From assembly GCA_945876565.1 (NCBI GenBank), contig CAMCOS010000022.1, positions 1 through 40,425 of the forward strand: a stretch of DNA of 40,425 nt, written 5' to 3'. A program made the position numbers and the translations under genes. Source of the stretch: Lautropia mirabilis (lineage in GTDB: Bacteria; Pseudomonadota; Gammaproteobacteria; Burkholderiales; Burkholderiaceae_B). Below the pieces are notes generated by a model that ran no database searches, had not been told where the DNA came from, and was given only the letters and a program-made list of their open reading frames with translations. Positions 14,635 through 22,703 of the stretch are shown in pieces (positions within the stretch are counted from its first letter, which is position 1; every line of letters begins with the position of its first letter).

Positions 14635-15765
14635 ATGAACCAAGGCGCAGGCAGCCTGTCACGGTTGTCCGGAGACGCACAGGCGTTTTTAGAGATCCAG
14701 GATCTCACCAAGGTTTTTGGTGAAACGGTGGCCGTGCAAGCGGTGAACCTGACCATCCATCGCAATGAAATATTTGCGTTATTGGGCAGTTCGGGCTGTG
14801 GCAAGTCCACGCTACTGCGCATGCTGGCTGGGTTTGAGACAGTGAGCTCTGGACACATCTTCCTTGATGGCGAAGACATCACTGAGCTTGCGCCCTATGA
14901 GCGCCCGGTGAACATGATGTTTCAGTCCTATGCGCTGTTTCCGCACATGACAGTCGAGGGCAATGTTGGTTTTGGTTTGAAACAAGAGGGTGTTCCCCGT
15001 CACGAAGTCCACGAACGGGTTTATGAGGCACTTGAGCTGGTGCAAATGTCGTCGTACGCGCGGCGCAAGCCTCACCAGCTCTCAGGTGGGCAGCAACAGC
15101 GCGTCGCGCTGGCACGCAGCTTAGTCAAGCGACCCAAGCTGTTGTTGCTCGATGAGCCGATGTCTGCGCTGGACAAGCAGATCCGGCACAACACGCAGAT
15201 TGAACTGGTGCGCATTCTGGATCAGCTCGGGGTGACGTGCTTCATGGTCACCCACGATCAGGAAGAAGCCATGACCATGGCCAATCGGCTGGCGGTCATG
15301 ACCGAAGGCCAGATTCAGCAGGTAGGAACCCCGCAAGAGGTGTATGCCTTTCCAAACTCACGATTTGTGGCGGGTTTCATTGGGTCGACCAATTTGTTCG
15401 ATGGCGTGATCACGGTTGACGAGTCAGATCATGTGATGATTCAAAGCGAAGACTTGCAACGACCATTCTATGTGGACCATGGTGTCAGTGAACCGCTGGG
15501 CATGACTGTCTCGGTGTCTTTGCGTCCGGAACAGATTCGGGTGGTTCGTGACGTGCCCTCAGCCCAACATAACTGGGCGCATGGCATGGTCAGTCACATG
15601 GCCTGGATGGGCAGTTATGCGCTTTATCAGATTCGCTTGGACTCGGGCAAAGTGATTGAGGCGACCATGCCAAGTCAGTTGCTCGCGCAAGGCGAACCCC
15701 CGGGCGTGGATGACGAGGTGTATGTCACCTGGGGACGAGACAGCGTCACGGTGCTGTCATCATGA
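14635..15765 (+). CDS. potG: Polyamine ABC transporter ATP-binding protein
   Basis: The 376-aa ATPase energises polyamine import. Walker [10 protein letters not shown] is at 51-59, the signature LSGGQQQR at 149-156, and Walker B LLLLDEP with D173. The switch histidine is in MVTHDQEEA. The C-terminal third is a TOBE-type domain typical of PotA/PotG/MalK subunits. It starts 5 bp after potF and overlaps potH by 4 bp (ATGA), so the proteins are made together in one complex. Confidence 0.95.
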   Translation: MNQGAGSLSRLSGDAQAFLEIQDLTKVFGETVAVQAVNLTIHRNEIFALLGSSGCGKSTLLRMLAGFETVSSGHIFLDGEDITELAPYERPVNMMFQSYALFPHMTVEGNVGFGLKQEGVPRHEVHERVYEALELVQMSSYARRKPHQLSGGQQQRVALARSLVKRPKLLLLDEPMSALDKQIRHNTQIELVRILDQLGVTCFMVTHDQEEAMTMANRLAVMTEGQIQQVGTPQEVYAFPNSRFVAGFIGSTNLFDGVITVDESDHVMIQSEDLQRPFYVDHGVSEPLGMTVSVSLRPEQIRVVRDVPSAQHNWAHGMVSHMAWMGSYALYQIRLDSGKVIEATMPSQLLAQGEPPGVDDEVYVTWGRDSVTVLSS

Positions 15766-16700
15766 TCCTGAATCGCTTGGGTCGCTCGGGTAGTAAAGCG
15801 GCTGCGGCTTCTAGAGCATCGGGCTTTTGGACAATCGCGCCGCCGTATGCCTGGCTTGCTTTGTTTTTGTTGGTGCCATTTGTGCTGGTTTTTAAGATCA
15901 GCTTGGCGGATTTGAAGTTTGGCATTCCGCCCTACACGGCGCTCGCTGAGATCAAAGACGAGGCGATCAATCTGACCGTGCATTTGCGCGGATACATCCT
16001 GCTGTTTAGCGATTCGCTGTACATCAGCACTTACATCAGTTCGTTGAAGATGGCCGCAGTCACCACTTTTTGGTGTGCGTTAATTGGCTATCCCATGGCC
16101 TACTACATTGCCCGCTCGCCGGACTCGATTCGCAATATTTTGTTGTTGGCGGTGATCTTGCCGTTTTGGACGTCCTTGTTGCTTAGGGTGTACGCATGGG
16201 TGGGTATTTTGCGCTCAGATGGTTTGCTCAATAGCGTTTTGATCGCGCTTGGCGTGATCGATACACCGCTTGAGATTTATCGCACTGATTTAGCGGTCTA
16301 CATCGGTTTGGTGTACGCGTACCTGCCGTTTTTTATCTTGCCGCTCTATGCCAATTTGGTTAAGTTCGATACCCGTTTGCTCGATGCCGCCTATGATCTG
16401 GGCGCCAAGCCGTGGCGAGCGTTTTTGTCGATCACTTTGCCTTTGTCGATGCCAGGCGTAATTGCTGGTGCCATGCTGGTGTTTATCCCAGCGGTTGGTG
16501 AGTATGTCATCCCTGAACTGTTGGGTGGTGCTGATACGCTCATGATGGGTCGCGTCATGTGGAATGAGTTCTTCACCAATGCAGACTGGCCGATGGCCTC
16601 GGCGATTACGGTCATCATGGTTTTGTTGTTGCTGGTGCCGATGATTGTGTTCCAGGTGAATCAGAGGCATCGCTATGAGGCCGATCGGGGGCGCGCATGA
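15762..16700 (+). CDS. potH: Polyamine ABC transporter permease PotH
   Basis: The 312-aa inner-membrane permease has an N-terminal membrane segment (APPYAWLALFLLVPFVLVFK) and about five more. The EAA loop that contacts the ATPase is visible as AAYDLGAKPWRAFLSITLPLSMPGV at about 210-234, quoted in part: DLGAKPWRAFLSITLP. It pairs with PotI to form the channel. It overlaps potG and potI by 4 bp each. Confidence 0.93.
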   Translation: MILNRLGRSGSKAAAASRASGFWTIAPPYAWLALFLLVPFVLVFKISLADLKFGIPPYTALAEIKDEAINLTVHLRGYILLFSDSLYISTYISSLKMAAVTTFWCALIGYPMAYYIARSPDSIRNILLLAVILPFWTSLLLRVYAWVGILRSDGLLNSVLIALGVIDTPLEIYRTDLAVYIGLVYAYLPFFILPLYANLVKFDTRLLDAAYDLGAKPWRAFLSITLPLSMPGVIAGAMLVFIPAVGEYVIPELLGGADTLMMGRVMWNEFFTNADWPMASAITVIMVLLLLVPMIVFQVNQRHRYEADRGRA

Positions 16701-17527
16701 GTTGGTTTAAGCGTGCTGCACCGAACGATCCCAGTCCGCTTGGCCGCGCCATGGCGCTGACGATTGGTTTTTTCTTTCTCTATGTACCGATCGTCACGCT
16801 CATCGTGTTTTCTTTTAACAGCTCGTCCATCATGACGAGCTTCAGTGGCTTTTCTTGGCGCTGGTATGTTGCTTTGTTTAATGATCAGGCACTTTTGAGC
16901 GCCGCCTGGCTTTCTTTCAAAGTGGCCACACTGACAGCAACGGCAGCATCCATCATCGGCACCTGGGCGGGCTATGTCCTTGCGCGCAAGGGCAACTTTA
17001 AGGGGTTTTCCTTATTTGTCGGGCTGGTGAGCGCGCCATTGGTCATACCTGAAGTCGTGCTCGGTATTTCCTTGTTGTTGCTTTTTGTAGAGATGGATTC
17101 GCTATTTGGCTGGCCTGGCGAGCGCGGCATCTTCACGATCTGGGTTGGGCACACGACCTTTTGTATGGCCTTTGTCACGGTCATTGTTCAGTCCCGCATT
17201 CGTGACCTGGATCGTTCTCTCGAAGAGGCAGCACTGGATCTGGGTGCCACGCCAATGAAAGTATTTTTTTCGATCACGCTGCCACTGATTGCGCCGGCGA
17301 TTGTCTCTGGTTGGCTATTGGCCTTTACTTTGTCACTGGATGATGTGGTGATTGCATCGTTTCTGTCGGGGCCGGGCGCAACGCTTTTGTCACCAGAGAT
17401 ATTTTCTCGGGTAAGGTTAGGTTTAAAGCCAGAGGTCAATGCACTGGCAACCATTTTTGTGGCGGTGGTTGCGGTGGTGGTGATTGCCTTGAATGCACTG
17501 CAGCGCCGTCAGGCGAGGAGGGGGTGA
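16697..17527 (+). CDS. potI: Polyamine ABC transporter permease PotI
   Basis: This 276-aa permease is the second membrane subunit of the polyamine importer. It has about six hydrophobic segments and the EAA loop ALDLGATPMKVFFSITLP at about 179-196. The following TLSLDDVVIASFLSGPGATLL is a PotI/PotC signature. It overlaps potH by 4 bp and shares one base with the next gene. Confidence 0.93.
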   Translation: MSWFKRAAPNDPSPLGRAMALTIGFFFLYVPIVTLIVFSFNSSSIMTSFSGFSWRWYVALFNDQALLSAAWLSFKVATLTATAASIIGTWAGYVLARKGNFKGFSLFVGLVSAPLVIPEVVLGISLLLLFVEMDSLFGWPGERGIFTIWVGHTTFCMAFVTVIVQSRIRDLDRSLEEAALDLGATPMKVFFSITLPLIAPAIVSGWLLAFTLSLDDVVIASFLSGPGATLLSPEIFSRVRLGLKPEVNALATIFVAVVAVVVIALNALQRRQARRG

Positions 17528-17880
17528 TGCGTATTTACGGGCTAAAGAAGTGCAGCACGTGCCAGAAGGCGATTGCTTGGCTGACGGAGCATGGCGTTGA
17601 CCACCAGTTTATTGATTACCGTGATGAGCCCATCGACCCGAAACACTTGAAGGGTTGGGCCGATGCGCTTGGTGGTTGGGAAAAGCTCGTTAACCGGGCT
17701 TCCATGACGTGGCGCAAGCTCGCTGATCATGAGCGCGAGGTTTACAACGACGAGCAGTGGCAGTCTTTGATTGCTCAGTATCCATCACTGGTTCGCCGGC
17801 CCTTGGCCATTCATCGCGATGGCTCAGTGACCACCGGTTTTAACGAAAAAAAATTTAAAGAGAAACTTGGCCAGTCGTGA
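17527..17880 (+). CDS. ArsC/Spx family (YffB-like) thioredoxin-fold protein
   Basis: The 117-aa product has a CxxC motif (C9, C12 in KKCSTCQKAIAWL) in a thioredoxin-like fold and the helix-strand order of the ArsC/Spx/YffB family. RRPLAIHRDG and the C-terminal TGFNEKKFKEKL match YffB-type members. These are often misnamed arsenate reductase; true substrates are mostly unknown, and no ars genes are nearby. The ATG at 17527 shares its A with the potI stop; a GTG one codon earlier (17524) is also possible. AGGAGG just upstream (17515-17520) is a good ribosome site. It is embedded between pot and rmuC in one dense unit. Confidence 0.85.
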   Translation: MRIYGLKKCSTCQKAIAWLTEHGVDHQFIDYRDEPIDPKHLKGWADALGGWEKLVNRASMTWRKLADHEREVYNDEQWQSLIAQYPSLVRRPLAIHRDGSVTTGFNEKKFKEKLGQS

Positions 17881-19262
17881 ATGCGTGGCTGACCGACCCT
17901 CAAACATTATCCTGGCTAGCGTTAGCTGGCGGGGTTGTGCTGTTGGTTTTATTGCTACTGGTTTTCTTGCTGGTGTTCTCCTTATGGCGGGCACGTAAAC
18001 CTGAGCAAGATGACCGATTAGATCGGGTGTTGGCCGCGCAAGAGCGCCTCGAACACGCATGGCGCACAGAGCTTTCTGATAGCCAGCGTCAGTTGCGCGC
18101 TGAGCTGTCTGAGTCGCAGCGCGCGCTGCGTATGGAGCTAGCGGCCGCTGATGAACAGTTTCGAGCAATGGTTTCGCGCGATGCGGTCAGTGGACGGCAG
18201 GAGTCTGCGCAGGCGCTCGAGCTTTTTGGTCAGGGGTTTGCGCAGCGTCTGCATGCGCTTTCGCAGAGCAATGAGCAGCGCATGGTAGATTTGCGTGCCG
18301 TGGTCGAGCAGCGGCTGGAGTCACTGCAAAAAGACAATGCTTCCAAATTAGAGGAAATGCGTCGCACGGTGGACGAGAAACTGCACGCCACCCTAGAACA
18401 ACGCCTTGGCGAGTCCTTTAAGCTGGTCTCAGACCGATTGGAAGCAGTGCACAAAGGCTTAGGCGAGATGCAGACGCTGGCAGCTGGCGTGGGTGATTTG
18501 AAACGTGTGTTAACCAATGTGAAATCACGCGGCACATGGGGAGAAGTGCAGCTTGCCCGTCTGATTGAAGACAGCATGACGGCGGATCAATATGCACGCA
18601 ACGTCAAGCCCATTCCTGGCAGCGATGCGACCGTTGAGTTTGCAATCAAGCTGCCTGGCCGTGAGGATGTGGATGGCCCAGTCTGGATGCCGATTGATGC
18701 CAAGTTCCCCAAGGAAGAGTACGAGCGACTGCATCAAGCCCAAGAAGAGGCTGATCGCGATGGTGTCAAAGCGGCCTCGCAGGCGCTTGGGCGCGCCATT
18801 GAGGCTCAGGCCAAGCTGATTGCCACTAAATACGTGGCGCCGCCGCACACAACCGATTTTGCCATCATGTTCTTGCCCAGTGAGGGACTGTATGCTGAGG
18901 TGTTGCGCACCCCAGGGCTTTTGGATAGATTGCAGACACTGCGTATCAATGTGGCTGGGCCGGTCAATCTGACTGCCATGCTCAACAGTCTGCAGATGGG
19001 TTTTAGGACCCTAGCCATTGAAAAGCGCACTTCTGAGGTCTGGCTGTTGCTCAGGGCCGTGAAGACCGAGTTCGGCCGGTTTGGCGCATCTCTGGATGAC
19101 GTGCGCAAGTCTTTGGAGACGGCGGCTAGTCGCCTGGGCAAGACGGAGATACGAACACGCGCCATGTTGCGTAACCTAAAAAGCGTGGAGGAGCTTCCGT
19201 TGGAAGAGACGGCGAGGCTTTTGCCGCAAGATACTGATGGAAATGAGGACGAAACCAGATGA
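17877..19262 (+). CDS. rmuC: DNA recombination protein RmuC
   Basis: RmuC limits inversions at short inverted repeats in E. coli. The 461-aa protein has one N-terminal membrane anchor (about 13-38), a long coiled coil (about 45-200; many E, Q, R, L), then the conserved RmuC domain. This contains LKRVLTNVKSRGTWGEVQL, the MPIDAKFPKEEYERL block and TDFAIMFLPSEGLYAEVL, a nuclease-like fold. GTG 17877 overlaps the preceding stop (GTGA), and the gene overlaps rpiA by 4 bp. The presence of a repeat-inversion suppressor is of interest given the many short tandem repeats here, but these are direct repeats and no link is shown. Confidence 0.94.
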   Translation: MNAWLTDPQTLSWLALAGGVVLLVLLLLVFLLVFSLWRARKPEQDDRLDRVLAAQERLEHAWRTELSDSQRQLRAELSESQRALRMELAAADEQFRAMVSRDAVSGRQESAQALELFGQGFAQRLHALSQSNEQRMVDLRAVVEQRLESLQKDNASKLEEMRRTVDEKLHATLEQRLGESFKLVSDRLEAVHKGLGEMQTLAAGVGDLKRVLTNVKSRGTWGEVQLARLIEDSMTADQYARNVKPIPGSDATVEFAIKLPGREDVDGPVWMPIDAKFPKEEYERLHQAQEEADRDGVKAASQALGRAIEAQAKLIATKYVAPPHTTDFAIMFLPSEGLYAEVLRTPGLLDRLQTLRINVAGPVNLTAMLNSLQMGFRTLAIEKRTSEVWLLLRAVKTEFGRFGASLDDVRKSLETAASRLGKTEIRTRAMLRNLKSVEELPLEETARLLPQDTDGNEDETR

Positions 19263-19936
19263 CGCTAGATGCCCAGGCATTAAAAAAAGCGGCGGCTCAG
19301 GCTGCAATGGACTACATCGAGCCGTGGCTAACCCGCGATGCAGTGATTGGGGTCGGGACCGGTTCGACTGCCGATATATTCATTGACCTGTTGTGTGAGA
19401 AGCGAGATCGTTTCAGAGCAGCGGTTGCCAGTTCTGAACGCACGGCCAAGCGCTTGCGCGACGGCGGTGTGCTGGTCCTCGAGCTCAATGATGTGTCATC
19501 GATGCCGGTTTATGTCGATGGAGCCGATGAGATCAATGCACACGGTGCGATGATCAAAGGTGGTGGTGGGGCACTGACCCGAGAAAAAATTGTTGCCTCG
19601 GTCGCACAACGATTTGTCTGTATTGTGGATGAGTCCAAACAAGTGGACTTCCTTGGTAGATTCCCGTTGCCCATCGAAGTGATCCCCATGGCGCAATCGG
19701 CTATTATCAGGAGATGTCAGGATCTGGGCGGTCAGCCGGCACTCAGGGATGGGTTTGTAACTGATAATGGCAATGTCATTGTGGATGTCTCAGGCCTTGT
19801 GATCAGTGATCCTTGCACGACGGAGGCTGAAATTAATCACTGGGCGGGCGCTGTCACCAACGGTCTATTTGCTCTAAGAAAAGCGGATGTTGCCCTGGTG
19901 GCAGGTCAGGGTGGTGTTATCTTGGTGCGGTATTGA
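19259..19936 (+). CDS. rpiA: Ribose-5-phosphate isomerase A
   Basis: RpiA interconverts ribose-5-phosphate and ribulose-5-phosphate in the pentose phosphate pathway. The 225-aa enzyme shows GVGTGSTADIFI (31-42), the YVDGADEI block (85-92) and KGGGGALTREK (100-110), with E109 as the catalytic base. The C-terminal AGQGGVILVR is also normal. It overlaps the end of rmuC by 4 bp (ATGA) and is the last gene of the tight unit that begins with potF. Confidence 0.96.
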   Translation: MTLDAQALKKAAAQAAMDYIEPWLTRDAVIGVGTGSTADIFIDLLCEKRDRFRAAVASSERTAKRLRDGGVLVLELNDVSSMPVYVDGADEINAHGAMIKGGGGALTREKIVASVAQRFVCIVDESKQVDFLGRFPLPIEVIPMAQSAIIRRCQDLGGQPALRDGFVTDNGNVIVDVSGLVISDPCTTEAEINHWAGAVTNGLFALRKADVALVAGQGGVILVRY

Positions 19937-20010
19937 TTCACAAAACTGTCATATTGAGCCCTTAGACTTCGCTCTATAGTTATAAACTTCCCTAAAGGGT
20001 ACTGCACGCC

Positions 20011-20724
20011 ATGACTGAACACACACTCAAGCAGTTCGATAAGGATATTGACCAGATTCGCACTGAGTTTTTGCGTATGGCTGGTGTGGTCGATGCCATG
20101 ATTCAAGACGCCATGGCCGTGGTCGCTGATGCAGACGCCGTGGCGCTTGAGCGCGTGCGCAGCAATGAGAAAGTGGTGAATCAGCTCGAGGTTCAAATAG
20201 ACGAGCTTGTGGTTAGCTTCATTGCACGTCGTCAGCCTGCGGCTGTCGATTTGCGTATTGTATTAGCGGTCGCAAAAATGTTGACCGACATGGAGCGTTG
20301 TGGCGATGAGGCTGAAACGATCGCGCGTCGGGCTAGCCGAATTCATGAGAATTCGAACCGTTCGATGTCCGATTTAGAGTTACAACACATGGCTCGCGAA
20401 GTTCGGGTGATGCTTAGCGAAGTCATGGACAGTTTCGCTCGACACGATTCGGTCAAGGCGGCTGAAGTAGTGCGCCATGACAAGCAGGTTGACAAGGAAT
20501 GGAAGTCAGCCGTGCGTGGAGCAGTTTCGTTCATGATCGAGGATCCACGCACGATTTCCAACGGGATCGACGTGATGTTCATCGCCCGCTCGTTAGAGCG
20601 TGTTGGTGATCACTGCAAAAACATGGCCGAGCGTGTCATTTTTATGGTGCACGGCGATGACGTGCGTCACCAAGGCGTGAAGGCGGCTGAGCAGTTGGTC
20701 TCAGAGAAGACGCAGAACAAATAA
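20011..20724 (+). CDS. phoU: Phosphate-uptake regulator PhoU
   Basis: PhoU signals phosphate status between the Pst transporter and the PhoR sensor kinase. The 237-aa, all-helical protein has two repeats of three helices, each with a metal-binding E/D-x-x-x-D-like pattern (MERCGDEAETIARRASR and LERVGDHCKNMAERVIF are the typical blocks). It stands alone: no pst or phoBR genes adjoin it in the window. A 74-bp gap separates it from rpiA. A CTGTCAT at 19946-19952 resembles half of a PHO box; a second half is not visible. Confidence 0.95.
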   Translation: MTEHTLKQFDKDIDQIRTEFLRMAGVVDAMIQDAMAVVADADAVALERVRSNEKVVNQLEVQIDELVVSFIARRQPAAVDLRIVLAVAKMLTDMERCGDEAETIARRASRIHENSNRSMSDLELQHMAREVRVMLSEVMDSFARHDSVKAAEVVRHDKQVDKEWKSAVRGAVSFMIEDPRTISNGIDVMFIARSLERVGDHCKNMAERVIFMVHGDDVRHQGVKAAEQLVSEKTQNK

Positions 20725-20787
20725 TTTGTAGGGATTGTTCGCGGCACATGGTTGCTGCGAACAGTTTGAAATCACTGTTCTTACATT

Positions 20788-20818
20788 AAAAAACGGTCCA
20801 TCTATTGGACCGTTTTTT
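20788..20818. terminator. Bidirectional terminator between phoU and yggX
   Basis: AAAAAACGGTCCA (20788-20800) and TGGACCGTTTTTT (20806-20818) form a stem with a 5-nt loop. Runs of A and T on the two sides make it functional in both directions, as needed between convergent phoU and yggX. Confidence 0.92.
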
Positions 20819-20851
20819 AATTTGGGTTTATCGCAAGTTGTGCGATGACGT

Positions 20852-21124
20852 TTATGCGGGCGGGGGCACATAACCCTGTGCTTCGACATCCTGATCTTCA
20901 AATAGGAACTTCTCCATCTGCTCTTTGAGGTACTTGCGAGCGCGGGCGTCTGCCAGATTGAGCCGATTCTCATTAACCAGCCGGGTCTGCACGTCCATCC
21001 ATTCTTGCCAAGCCTGTTTCGACACGCTTTGCCAGATTTTTTTGCCAAGTTCACCGGGATAGGGCGGAAAGTCCAGACCTTCGGTTTCTTTTTTTAATTT
21101 CACGCATTCGACCATACGAGCCAT
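20852..21124 (-). CDS. yggX: Fe(II)-trafficking / oxidative-damage protection protein YggX
   Basis: The 90-aa protein matches the YggX family (about 90 aa), which helps protect Fe-S clusters from oxidation. Conserved blocks are [20 protein letters not shown] (with C7), [20 protein letters not shown] and [18 protein letters not shown]. The family is strongly conserved, so the call is secure. It is downstream of argA on the same strand, about 120 bp away, and converges on phoU. Confidence 0.95.
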   Translation of the reverse strand: MARMVECVKLKKETEGLDFPPYPGELGKKIWQSVSKQAWQEWMDVQTRLVNENRLNLADARARKYLKEQMEKFLFEDQDVEAQGYVPPPA

Positions 21125-21246
21125 GCCTTACCTCTTGATTGTTTAGTTGGGGTGCTTGCCTACTATTGCCTGATTTTAGTGGCAAGTTGCGTCTGGCATG
21201 CAAAGACCACGCCAAACACCATGGTTGCTATCGTGCCAGGGTGGCA

Positions 21247-22659
21247 TTAGAGGCGCTTGATGAAGATCTGGCTGTTGCGTGAACGGTTGTAGGCCGACTG
21301 GCGATCTTTGGGCAAGTCTGATACACCGCCTTGCACAAAGCCTCGTTTCATGAACCAGTGCGCTGTCCGGGTGGTCAATACAAACATGCGCTTTGCACCC
21401 AACGCCCGCGCTCGTGACTCCATGTGGCGCAGCAGCAATTCGCCTTCCCCAGAGCCTTGCCATTCGGGATGCACAATCAGGCACCCCATTTCGGTCATCT
21501 GCTCGTGCGGGAAATAGTGCAGGGTTGCACACCCAAAAATCACGCCGTCATGCTCCAGCACAGAAAAGTTCTCAACATCGCGCTCGATCGATGCCCGCCC
21601 TCTTGGGATGAGCGTGCCGTCATGCTCCAGTGGCTCGATTAAGCGCAAGATGGCACCCACGTCATCGATCGTGGCTGGGCGCAGATCATCCAAGGTGTCT
21701 TCCACCACCATGGTCCCCACACCATCGTGGGTAAAGATCTCCAGTAGCACGGAGCCATCCAGGCCAAAGGGAACCAGGTGCGCTCGGGCAACGCCGCGTT
21801 TAACGGCTCGAGAAGCGGAGTGCAGGTAAAAAGCCGTGTCTTCATCAAGCCCGCCCGCTGCCAATAGCGCATCGGCATCTAGCCTTGCCAGCTCGGTGTC
21901 GACATTGCCATCCTCGTCAATCACCCCTGGCGTTTCGGTTAAGAAGATCAGTTTCTCGGCGCGCAAGCCAACGGCAACGCTGGTGGCGAGTTCTTCCATG
22001 GCGAGATTAAATGCCTCACCCGTGGGGGAGAAGCCAAGCGGTGAAAGCACCACAATTGAACCGCGCTCGATCGCTGCTTTCATGGCATCGATGTCGATCT
22101 TTCGGACTTGACCCGTGTGACGATAATCCACACCATCAATGACACCCGTGGGGCGTGCGGTGACGAAGTTGCCAGAAATCACCCGAATCTGGGCGTGAGA
22201 CATGGGGGTGTTGGGCAAGCCTTGGCTAAATGCCGCTTCAATGTCCAGGCGTATCTCGCCAGCGGCTTCCTTGGCGCATTCGAGTGCGGCATCGTCCGTC
22301 GGTTGGCGCCCACGCCCAAATTGCTGAGAAAAGCCTTTTAACCGCAGTTGCTCATTGACCTGGGGTCGTGAGCCGTGCACCAGCACCAAACGGATACCCA
22401 AGGCACTCAAGAGAGACAAGTCTTGGATCAAAGAGTTTAATGAGTTGGCCTGAACCAATTCACCGCCAAACGCCACGACAAAGGTCTTTCCGCGAAAGGC
22501 ATGGACATAGGGGGCCACCTCGCGAAACCAGCGCACAAACTGTGGTGCTGCTGAATCAGGCGCACCAAGGGCTGAGACGGTGTCGGTGGATGCTGTCGCT
22601 GCAGCTGTTTCGCTGTCTTCTACGTGATCGACAGCAATGCTGTCGGGATTGCCATTCAT
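21247..22659 (-). CDS. argA: Amino-acid N-acetyltransferase (N-acetylglutamate synthase)
   Basis: ArgA makes N-acetylglutamate from glutamate and acetyl-CoA, the first step of arginine synthesis. The 470-aa protein combines an amino-acid-kinase-like regulatory domain (about 45-300; LVLVHGSRPQVNEQL, GIDGVDYRHTGQVRKID-like block, FLTETPGV) and a C-terminal GNAT acetyltransferase domain (about 325-465; EMGCLIVHPEWQGSGEGELL, WFMKRGF). The first 35 residues are low-complexity and extra compared with E. coli; a start nearer to FVRWFREVAPYVHAF is possible. It is divergent from hrpA, with only 44 bp between start codons. Confidence 0.94.
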   Translation of the reverse strand: MNGNPDSIAVDHVEDSETAAATASTDTVSALGAPDSAAPQFVRWFREVAPYVHAFRGKTFVVAFGGELVQANSLNSLIQDLSLLSALGIRLVLVHGSRPQVNEQLRLKGFSQQFGRGRQPTDDAALECAKEAAGEIRLDIEAAFSQGLPNTPMSHAQIRVISGNFVTARPTGVIDGVDYRHTGQVRKIDIDAMKAAIERGSIVVLSPLGFSPTGEAFNLAMEELATSVAVGLRAEKLIFLTETPGVIDEDGNVDTELARLDADALLAAGGLDEDTAFYLHSASRAVKRGVARAHLVPFGLDGSVLLEIFTHDGVGTMVVEDTLDDLRPATIDDVGAILRLIEPLEHDGTLIPRGRASIERDVENFSVLEHDGVIFGCATLHYFPHEQMTEMGCLIVHPEWQGSGEGELLLRHMESRARALGAKRMFVLTTRTAHWFMKRGFVQGGVSDLPKDRQSAYNRSRNSQIFIKRL

Positions 22660-22703
22660 CTGGGCCGGATCCTGATAAGGTTTGGTTAGTTGTCGATTTT
22701 ATA

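Noticed and set aside
22368-22703. 112-codon N-terminal extension of HrpA
   Set aside because: It lies antisense across the argA coding region and lacks HrpA-like sequence; the family start fits 22704.
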